This document shows positions 34,915-41,915 of a stretch of 64,000 nt of DNA, one piece after another (within the stretch, counting starts at the first letter, position 1; each line of letters starts with the position of its first letter). The translations under genes and the position numbers were made by a program. The stretch lies in assembly GCF_024347435.1 (NCBI RefSeq), contig NZ_AP025481.1, forward strand, positions 1,663,823 through 1,727,822. Reading direction: 5' to 3'. This DNA comes from Vibrio cyclitrophicus. Its GTDB lineage: Bacteria > Pseudomonadota > Gammaproteobacteria > Enterobacterales > Vibrionaceae. A model generated the notes under the pieces. The model did not search any database, was not told the DNA's origin, and saw nothing but the letters and a program-made list of their open reading frames with translations.

Positions 34915-36228
34915 ATGACCATTACCCACAAAGATTATCTAAAAATCGCTTTCCCTTTCATCATCTCAACGGTGACTCAGCCTCTGCTTGGCGCGGTGGA
35001 TACCGCCGTGATTGGTCAGCTTGGTATCGCTGAACTGATCGGTGGTGTGGCGATTGGCACCATCATTATGAACACCATGTATTGGTTATTTGGCTTTTTC
35101 CGTGTCAGTACGACCGGGCAAAGTGCGATGGCATTGGGTAAGGGCAGTCGCTCTGATTTAGCGGGTAGCTTGATGCGTCCGTTTGTGCTGTCTGGTTTGG
35201 TGGGTTTGATCTTTATCTTGATACAACCGCTCATCTGGCAAGGCGCAATGTGGGTGATAGAGCCTGAAGCCAATGTGGCCGAGCATGCGCATATCTACTT
35301 CAGTGTTTTGATTTATGGCGCACCTTTTGTTCTGCTTAACTACACCATTATTGGTTGGTTAATGGGGCAGGCGAAAGCCAAAGAAGTCCTTTACACACAA
35401 GTGTTTGGTAACGTGTTGAACATTGTTTTAGATGCGGTGTTCGTGCTTTATTTCGACTTGGGTGTCGCCGGTGTGGCATACGCAAGTTTGATTGCACAAA
35501 TCACCACCTTTGTGATTGGTATGACGCTGGTGATGAAGACCAGCAACATCTCGATCTCTGAGTTCCTGCAAGGCTCGAAGATGACCAAGAAAGACCTTTC
35601 GACAATCATCTCATCAAATACTGACCTACTGTTACGCACGATCTGTATCTTGGTATTTTTCAATATGATGGCGCGTACTGGTTCCAAACTGGGTACTGAT
35701 GTTCTGGCCGCTAACGCGATTCTGATGCAGGTGACCTTTATTGTTAGTTACATGTTTGATGGCATTGCTAATGCATCAAGTGTGTTTGCGGGTAAAGCGG
35801 TTGGTCAGAAAAATGCTTCGATGTTGGATCGTGTATTAAGACTCAATTTTCAATGGACGGCAGGTTTCATTGCTGCGTTAACGTTGTTGACCTTGATGTT
35901 TAAAGACGTGATTGTTTTCTTGTTTACCGATATTCCAGCGCTGGTTGCCTTGTATCAAGAGATGGCTCCGTGGCTGATTGTATTCCCGCTGGTGGCAGGC
36001 TTTGGTTTAACGGTTTACGGCATCTTTACTGGAACAGGAACCACACGTCCGGTTCGAGACTCTAGCATCGCTACCTTGACGGTATTCTTGGCTGTACAGG
36101 CGTTTTCGGTCGATTTGTGGGGCAATCATGGTCTGTGGTTGGCGTTTACTTTGTTCTATCTTGGGCGTATTGCCTTCTTGTATCCGTTCATCGCTCAAGT
36201 TAAGCGGAAATGCCTTCCAATGACATAA
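34915..36228 (+). CDS. MATE-family efflux transporter (DinF-like)
   Basis: 437 residues, 12 membrane segments in two MatE halves. FPFIISTVTQPLLGAVDTAVIG is the first signature, and FLRVSTTGQSAMALG-type sequence (FFRVSTTGQ) is characteristic of the DinF branch; the second half has FNMMARTGSKLGTDVLAANAIL. It exports cationic or organic compounds using Na+ or H+. Followed by a strong terminator, so monocistronic. Confidence 0.9.
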   Translation: MTITHKDYLKIAFPFIISTVTQPLLGAVDTAVIGQLGIAELIGGVAIGTIIMNTMYWLFGFFRVSTTGQSAMALGKGSRSDLAGSLMRPFVLSGLVGLIFILIQPLIWQGAMWVIEPEANVAEHAHIYFSVLIYGAPFVLLNYTIIGWLMGQAKAKEVLYTQVFGNVLNIVLDAVFVLYFDLGVAGVAYASLIAQITTFVIGMTLVMKTSNISISEFLQGSKMTKKDLSTIISSNTDLLLRTICILVFFNMMARTGSKLGTDVLAANAILMQVTFIVSYMFDGIANASSVFAGKAVGQKNASMLDRVLRLNFQWTAGFIAALTLLTLMFKDVIVFLFTDIPALVALYQEMAPWLIVFPLVAGFGLTVYGIFTGTGTTRPVRDSSIATLTVFLAVQAFSVDLWGNHGLWLAFTLFYLGRIAFLYPFIAQVKRKCLPMT

Positions 36229-36273
36229 GTAATAACAGCGACCACAAAGCTGAGGTCATATAGAATCATTACG

Positions 36274-36311
36274 AAAGCGCCTGACTGTTTCTTGTAGTTA
36301 GGCGCTTTTTT
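36274..36311 (+). terminator. Terminator of MATE gene
   Basis: AAAGCGCCTGACT pairs with AGTTAGGCGCTTT (13 bp, one G-T), followed by TTTTTT overlapping the stem end. Confidence 0.9.
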
Positions 36312-36411
36312 GTACCTAACGGATTGTGACCATAGATGGTTTCACAGGCAATTTTTTGCGATCCGGTTCAATGTTCACTTTTCATCATACAGGCTTAATG
36401 ATAGAGTTGTT

Positions 36412-36423
36412 ATGTTATAACAT
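36412..36423. promoter_or_regulatory. Palindrome at the start of the ABC importer operon
   Basis: ATGTTATAACAT, a perfect 12-bp palindrome, ends six bases before the first ATG and includes a TTATAA -10-like hexamer. It could be an operator over the promoter; no ribosome-binding site is visible between it and the ATG. Confidence 0.45.
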
Positions 36424-36429
36424 CTACTT

Positions 36430-37200
36430 ATGAGTACTTGCGTGAACGCCCCACTTTTGTCTGTTGACCGATTAACGATCAAAACCTCTTCGAGAACACT
36501 TTTTCAAGATATTCATTTCGATGTATATCGAGGTGATCTGTTGGCGATCATGGGTCCATCAGGCATTGGTAAGTCGATGCTTTCACGCGCGATTGCAGGT
36601 TTTCTGCCGGAAACGGTTGAGGTTGAAGGTCATATTTCTCTGTCTGGTGAAGCGGTATGTGGTTTGCCTATGCTGCAAAGAACCGCAGCACAACGACCTG
36701 CGGTTATCTTCCAAGACGCCCTTCAAGCATTGAACCCTCTCGTTTCCATTGAAGGCCAACTCAGTTTGGCATTGACAGGCACTCGCACTAAGCTTAAATC
36801 GCAAGACAAAACCAAGCTCACCGAATTGCTAGTACAACTCGGTTTCCCTAACCCAGAAACCATCTTGCCGTTATACCCGAGTCAAATCTCTGGAGGGCAA
36901 CGTCAACGAGTGTGCATTGCGATTGGGTTGCTGAGTAACGCCGATATCATCATTGCAGATGAACCAACCAGTGCGTTAGATCCGGTGACAGAGCAAGAGA
37001 TACTCAAGCTGATTCGCGACAATGTTAAACAGCGACAAATTGGTGGCCTGCTTATCACTCATGACCTGCACAGCGCGCTCGCGTGTGACAAGTTATTGGT
37101 GATCGATGATGGCGGAGTGGTGGCTTATGGCGCACCAAAACACGCGCTTGAATCAAGCTCTCACGCTTTCTGCTGTTCATTGAGAGACCTAATCGCATGA
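36430..37200 (+). CDS. ABC transporter ATPase, oligopeptide/nickel (DppD/NikD) type
   Basis: 256 residues. Walker A GPSGIGKS, Q-loop region VIFQDALQALNPLVS, signature ISGGQRQRVCIAIG, Walker B IIIADEPTSALD and switch His in LLITHDLHSAL. The sequence around QALNPL is typical of the DppD/NikD branch. It energises import with its partner at 37197, overlapping it by four bases (ATGA). There is no ribosome-binding site before its ATG. The ligand may be a peptide, nickel chelate or opine-like metallophore; the sequence does not decide. Confidence 0.88.
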   Translation: MSTCVNAPLLSVDRLTIKTSSRTLFQDIHFDVYRGDLLAIMGPSGIGKSMLSRAIAGFLPETVEVEGHISLSGEAVCGLPMLQRTAAQRPAVIFQDALQALNPLVSIEGQLSLALTGTRTKLKSQDKTKLTELLVQLGFPNPETILPLYPSQISGGQRQRVCIAIGLLSNADIIIADEPTSALDPVTEQEILKLIRDNVKQRQIGGLLITHDLHSALACDKLLVIDDGGVVAYGAPKHALESSSHAFCCSLRDLIA

Positions 37201-38048
37201 GCTCGACCTTATCATTAAATTCAGAAGTCTCGCCGTTAATGCCAGTGATAGATTCAGAAACACAAACACCGATTGAGATTAAGTTCGAGAATGTCGGTGT
37301 GCATTACTACTCAATACCAAGTTGGTTGGGTGGTAAGGCGTTCAAAGCACTACAGAACATCGACCTCGATGTTGAAGACAAAAGCCTAGCTATTGTTGGA
37401 CGTTCTGGTGCCGGTAAATCAACGCTGATTGAACTGCTGTTTGGCCTTAAAGAGCCGACTGTTGGCCAAATCAGTTTGTTTGGTCATTTGCTGCCGATTC
37501 GTAATAGCAAAGCGCAAGCCGCAGTGTGTCGCTTGATTCAATTGGTGCCTCAAGAGCCACACACCAGCCTTAATCCTTACTATACCGTTCGACAGATCTT
37601 AGCCGAGCCGCTAAGCAACTTAGATGTTTCTGGCAACCATGAAAGCATTATTGAAGAGACGCTGTTGGATGTGGGCTTACCTGCCACTTTGTTATCACTG
37701 AAACCTAATCAGCTTTCTACAGGCCAAGCTCAACGTGTGGCCATTGCTCGGGCGCTTGTCGTTAGACCCGCAGTGTTGGTAGCCGATGAACCGACCGCCA
37801 GCCTTGACCCGGTGAACCGTCAAAGGCTGTTAGATTTACTCAATTCATTGAAAAAGAAGCGCGATATGCGCATCGTTTTGGTGACACACGATTTAGGCGC
37901 AGCAAAGGCGCTTTGTGAAGAAATTCTGGTTCTTGACCATGGCGAGATGGTGGAGCATGGACCGACACCTCAAGTGATGAGCGTACCTGCTCATCCCGCG
38001 ACTCAGTTGCTGATTCAATCTCAGCCTCTTTCGAAATCTACTTGTTAA
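37197..38048 (+). CDS. ABC transporter ATPase, oligopeptide/nickel (DppF/NikE) type
   Basis: 283 residues. Walker A GRSGAGKS, QEPHTSLNPYYTV after the Q-loop (DppF/NikE type), Walker B VLVADEPTASLD and VTHDLGAAKAL. The signature is LSTGQAQRVAIAR, with STGQ instead of the usual SGGQ. It has a longer N-terminus (about 25 residues) than NikE. Translationally coupled to the first ATPase gene. A tandem-repeat spacer separates it from the receptor gene. Confidence 0.88.
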   Translation: MSSTLSLNSEVSPLMPVIDSETQTPIEIKFENVGVHYYSIPSWLGGKAFKALQNIDLDVEDKSLAIVGRSGAGKSTLIELLFGLKEPTVGQISLFGHLLPIRNSKAQAAVCRLIQLVPQEPHTSLNPYYTVRQILAEPLSNLDVSGNHESIIEETLLDVGLPATLLSLKPNQLSTGQAQRVAIARALVVRPAVLVADEPTASLDPVNRQRLLDLLNSLKKKRDMRIVLVTHDLGAAKALCEEILVLDHGEMVEHGPTPQVMSVPAHPATQLLIQSQPLSKSTC

Positions 38049-38066
38049 TACAACCTTATTTATTAC

Positions 38067-38136
38067 GAAATACAGCTTATTAACAAAATACAGTTTATTA
38101 ACAAAATACAGTTTATTAACGAAGCACAGCTTACAG
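38067..38136. repeat. 18-bp tandem repeat (about 3.9 units)
   Basis: Units at 38067, 38085 and 38103 are (A/G)AAATACAG(C/T)TTATTAAC; a fourth partial diverged unit runs from 38121. It fills the spacer between the second ATPase and the binding-protein gene, just before the ribosome-binding site. Confidence 0.9.
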
Positions 38137-38148
38137 AGAAAAATAACT

Positions 38149-39660
38149 ATGCGTTTTAATTCAATCAAACTGGCTTGCGCTCTAGCGCTGGCTTTGCCTT
38201 TGACGGGCTGTTTTGACTCTCAACCAGAGTCGAGCGATGCGGCGGTCAAATCTGAAATTCGTGTTGCGATGATGCAGCCACCAAGAACAGGTCTATCGCC
38301 ACTTTCTGATGACGCGTTCAAACTATCGCGTTGGAGCACGGCTGAAACGCTAGTGAACTTGAGCCCAACTTCAGAAGCTGAACCAATGCTGGCAACGGAT
38401 TGGAAACATGTTGATCCACTGACTTGGCAATTCACGGTTCGCCAAGGTGTTAAATTCCACGATGGTTCTACATTAACAGCAGAGTCTATTGTGAACTCAC
38501 TACAGAAAGCGCTAGAAGCGGCACCTAAGCCACGCATCCTAGATGGTGTAGAGCTAGAAGTGAAAGCGATGGACAACTACCGCGTAGAGATCAAAACCAG
38601 CTTTGATGACCCTCTTCTACCAAGCCGTTTATCAAGCCCTCAATTAGCTATCCTAGCAGCAAGCGCGTACCAAGAAGATGGTCGTGTTAGCCCTATTGGT
38701 GCAGGTACTGGTCCGTTTGAATTGACTGAAATTAACGGTACAACTAGCGCGAAACTAAAACGTTTCGATGGTTACTGGGGTGAAAAAGCGCAAGTTGAAT
38801 CTGTAATTGCAGAATACGTTCCTAACGGCTTCGCTCGTGCTGCGGCTCTAAGAACGGGTACGGCTGACATTGTTGAAGCTGTGCCAGTTTCACAGATCGC
38901 GACCATTGATTCGAACCTGCTTTACGAAGTTGCAATGCCTCGTACTAACACGCTTTACCTGAACAATAAGTCAGGTGTATTTAGCGATATTGAATTACGT
39001 AAAGTAGCGGCTGCTGCGGTAGACCGTGAGCAAATCGTGAATACCGTTTATGAAAACCATGCGGACATCGCGCAAGGTCTTCTAGGTCCTGCACTTGCTT
39101 GGGCTGAGCCGATCCGACCTGAAGGCCAAGCAATCGACAAAACGCTAAAAGCAAACGGTGAAAGCATTGTTATCGGTACCTTTACCGACCGAGCTGAGCT
39201 TCCAGAAGTGGCAGCGCTGCTTAAACAGCAACTTGAAGCGGCTGGTTTCAAAGTTGAGCTGGATATTCGTGAATACGCTCAGATTGAAAACGATGCACTG
39301 TCAGGCAAGTTCGATGCGTTCATCCTTTCTCGTGCAACCGTTCTAGATTCTGGTGACCCAGTGGCTTACATGATGAGTGACTTTGGCTGTAAGGGTTCAT
39401 TCAACCTTGGTCAATTCTGTTCTCAAGAAGTAGACCAAGCACTGACTTACGCTGATCTGCAACCACTAGGTGCACTGCGTCAGCAAGCGATCATCGAAGC
39501 TGAGCAAAAAATCCTGAACGACTTCGCTGCTATTCCACTGCTTCACGAACGTGTGATTCAAGGTGAGAGCGAGCGTGTAAGCAATGTAGTTCGTGACCCA
39601 AGTGAACGTCGCTTGGTTGATCAAACGACACAAGTTAACGCGGCAACACAGGTTAACTAA
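38149..39660 (+). CDS. Lipoprotein substrate-binding protein, SBP family 5
   Basis: 503 residues. Lipobox LPLTGC makes Cys21 the lipidated residue. The body is the oligopeptide/nickel receptor fold: LATDWKHVDPLTWQFTVRQGVKFHDGS (family 5 signature), DNYRVEIKTSFDDPLLP, GTGPFEL and a C-terminal LLHERVIQG. It delivers its ligand to the fused permease encoded 4 bases downstream. Ligand identity (peptide, Ni chelate or metallophore) cannot be read from sequence. Codon use appears strong, as expected for an abundant receptor. Confidence 0.88.
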   Translation: MRFNSIKLACALALALPLTGCFDSQPESSDAAVKSEIRVAMMQPPRTGLSPLSDDAFKLSRWSTAETLVNLSPTSEAEPMLATDWKHVDPLTWQFTVRQGVKFHDGSTLTAESIVNSLQKALEAAPKPRILDGVELEVKAMDNYRVEIKTSFDDPLLPSRLSSPQLAILAASAYQEDGRVSPIGAGTGPFELTEINGTTSAKLKRFDGYWGEKAQVESVIAEYVPNGFARAAALRTGTADIVEAVPVSQIATIDSNLLYEVAMPRTNTLYLNNKSGVFSDIELRKVAAAAVDREQIVNTVYENHADIAQGLLGPALAWAEPIRPEGQAIDKTLKANGESIVIGTFTDRAELPEVAALLKQQLEAAGFKVELDIREYAQIENDALSGKFDAFILSRATVLDSGDPVAYMMSDFGCKGSFNLGQFCSQEVDQALTYADLQPLGALRQQAIIEAEQKILNDFAAIPLLHERVIQGESERVSNVVRDPSERRLVDQTTQVNAATQVN

Positions 39661-39664
39661 ATAA

Positions 39665-41401
39665 ATGCTATCTGCTGAAACTCTGCGTCGAACCTTATTT
39701 ATCTTGACGCCTTGGCTATCAAGAATCGCCTCACTGATCGTGGTGGTGATTCTTGTTGGCTTGATGCCTGACATTGCAGGCATCGACCCAAGTCAATCCA
39801 TCCTGCGTGCGAGAGCGGGGCAACAACACCTGCTTACGCCTGAAGCTTTAGCGGCGGTACGTGCTGATCTTCAGCTTGACCGTTCGGCAAGCGAGCGCCT
39901 GATCGACTGGGTAGGAAGTGCCTTTTCGGGTGACTTAGGTAAGTCATGGATCGATGGATCTTCGGTTGCATTAGGCATTCAAAAGACAGCGTCTACGTCT
40001 TTGTTTCTGATGTCTAGCGCATTGGTGATGACTTTCGTACTGTGCGGTGCAGGCTTACTGGCTACCTTGCGCAGTTGGAAGAAGGGCAAACTAGGGCAGA
40101 GTTACAGCAGTTTAAGCACCGTATTAATATCCTTACCAGAGTACGTTGTTGCCTCGGTATTGATACTGGTGTTCTCTATCTGGTTAGGTTGGCTGCCGCC
40201 GTATGGTTGGCAAAGTTGGCAAGATATTTGGCTACCAAGTTTAGCGCTCGCCCTACCTGCCAGTGGCTTGTTTAGTCGCCTACTCAGAGACAGTTTACAA
40301 CGCGTTTTAAATGAACCTTGGGTGATCACTTGGCTCAGTGCCAACGTTCACTCCAACCAAATTATTCGCTTTGCGATGAAAAGAGCGCTAAGCAGCCTGA
40401 TCCCACAAATTGCAATGATCGTTATTGGCTTAACGGGTGGTGCGGTCGCGGTTGAGCTTATCTTCTCGATTCCGGGTATCGGACGCATGATTCTTGGTGC
40501 TGCTAAGGCGCAAGATCTACCTATGCTGCAAGGCGGCTTATTAGTATTGCTGCTGTTTTCGATTGCCGTGAGCAGCATGAGCTTGTTTGTTCAGCAGTTG
40601 ATTCTTGGTCACAGCCTGAAAAGCGGTAAGCTCATCAGTAGTCACTCTTCGTTTCGTTTTACGCAGAGCCGAGCTAAACGTGTTACTGCTTTTGCGATCT
40701 TCTCGTTCCTAATTACTATCGTAGTTTGGGCAGCATTTCGTGACCCATATACCAGTCAATTTGCTCGCTTAGCGGATCCAAGTTGGCAAGCTCCATTGGG
40801 TGCGGATGGCATTGGTCGAGATCTGTTAGCGAGAATCGGTTCAGGTATGGTTTCGACCTTCCAAGCCGGTATGTTGGCGACGTTTTTGAGTTTGGTGACA
40901 GGCATTATCATGGGTTTCAATACCCGCTTTAGCCAAGGTCTTATCGAGATAACTAAGGGTATCCCTTACATCATTGCAGGGTTGCTAGTTGCGGGCTTAA
41001 CGGGTATGAATCCGAACAGCGCATTAATCGCGATAGTATTGGTATCTTGGGCGCCATTGGCGGCTCATTGCTCAAGCTTGATAGTGGAAGCAAAGGCTCA
41101 GCCTTATACTCATCTCGCGCCGCTGTGGGGCACGAGCAAGCTGAGAATCTTCCGTTTTTATCTGTTGCCTTACGTATTGCCACCGTTGCTAAGACACGCG
41201 ATGTTGAGGCTGCCGGTGATAACACTGAGCCTGACCTCGCTGAGCTTCATCGGGTTAGGGGCCAAACCACCTGAACCTGAGTGGGGTTTGATGATTGCAG
41301 AGAACCTGCAATACATTGAGCGCGCACCATTAGCAGTAATGGGCCCAATTGTTGGGCTGATTTTATTAGGTGTGGCCATTAATATGATGTTTGATGATTA
41401 A
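39665..41401 (+). CDS. Fused two-domain ABC permease (NikB-NikC / DppB-DppC type)
   Basis: 578 residues, about twice a normal permease. The first half (to about residue 320) looks like DppB/NikB: FSGDLGKSW, a membrane domain, then FSIPGIGRMILGAAKAQDLPMLQG. The second half looks like DppC/NikC: PLGADGIGRDLLARIGSG, AKAQPYTHLAPLWGTSK (EAA loop) and SLSFIGLGAKPPEPEWGLMI. One chain thus replaces the usual heterodimer. It starts 4 bases after the receptor gene. The second domain ends at MFDD without a long tail. I see no frameshift: the reading frame is continuous. Confidence 0.88.
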   Translation: MLSAETLRRTLFILTPWLSRIASLIVVVILVGLMPDIAGIDPSQSILRARAGQQHLLTPEALAAVRADLQLDRSASERLIDWVGSAFSGDLGKSWIDGSSVALGIQKTASTSLFLMSSALVMTFVLCGAGLLATLRSWKKGKLGQSYSSLSTVLISLPEYVVASVLILVFSIWLGWLPPYGWQSWQDIWLPSLALALPASGLFSRLLRDSLQRVLNEPWVITWLSANVHSNQIIRFAMKRALSSLIPQIAMIVIGLTGGAVAVELIFSIPGIGRMILGAAKAQDLPMLQGGLLVLLLFSIAVSSMSLFVQQLILGHSLKSGKLISSHSSFRFTQSRAKRVTAFAIFSFLITIVVWAAFRDPYTSQFARLADPSWQAPLGADGIGRDLLARIGSGMVSTFQAGMLATFLSLVTGIIMGFNTRFSQGLIEITKGIPYIIAGLLVAGLTGMNPNSALIAIVLVSWAPLAAHCSSLIVEAKAQPYTHLAPLWGTSKLRIFRFYLLPYVLPPLLRHAMLRLPVITLSLTSLSFIGLGAKPPEPEWGLMIAENLQYIERAPLAVMGPIVGLILLGVAINMMFDD

Positions 41402-41552
41402 CGAAAAGAGTCGGTTGCTTAAGTTTTCGACGGGTGATTGGATTGGGTATTCGATTTAGTATTTATGTTGTAATCTTAGGCCTGCTTTTTGGAAGCGCTT
41501 TTAGCGCTGCTCGAAAGTTAAACAGACCCTAGTTAAGTGTAAAGGATTCAAC

Positions 41553-41795
41553 ATGTATCTCGTTTTGTATTGCCACAATATTGGTATGACCGATTTTTCC
41601 TTCTTTGAAACGGAAGACTTTGACAAAGAAGATGGCTATATCGTAAGAGGTAAATGGCCGAACGAGAAAGCGTTTCGTGACTACTTAACTAAAGAGTTTG
41701 GTGACATGATCGAATTCAAAGTGATCGACTTAATCGCCAAAGGTGCAGAAGCAGAACACTACTCACCAGAGGAGTTGATGAGCTTATCTCTCTAA
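41553..41795 (+). CDS. Small acidic protein, unknown
   Basis: 80 residues, soluble and acidic, no recognised family. FETEDFDKEDGYIVRG and WPNEKAFRDYLTKEFGDMIEF suggest a compact alpha/beta fold. AAAGGA nine bases before the ATG is a good ribosome-binding site, and a strong terminator follows, supporting a real monocistronic gene. Confidence 0.7.
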   Translation: MYLVLYCHNIGMTDFSFFETEDFDKEDGYIVRGKWPNEKAFRDYLTKEFGDMIEFKVIDLIAKGAEAEHYSPEELMSLSL

Positions 41796-41845
41796 CTGTC
41801 AGCTCGTAACAACTAGCTAAATAACGTTTTATCAAACGAATAAAG

Positions 41846-41876
41846 AAATGGCAGCCTGATTGGGCTGCCATTTTTT
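41846..41876. terminator. Terminator between small protein and D-lactate dehydrogenase
   Basis: AAATGGCAGCC pairs with GGCTGCCATTT (11 bp, 6-base loop), followed by TTTTTT rightward. The leftward side is moderately T-rich, so it may serve both convergent genes. Confidence 0.85.
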
Positions 41877-41915
41877 GTTTTAAGCTAGAGCGCATCGCTC
41901 GGAGTAAGCGCGAAG

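Noticed and set aside
38067..38136. Possible CRISPR array
   Set aside because: Directly abutting 18-bp units without spacers and without cas genes; a simple tandem repeat.
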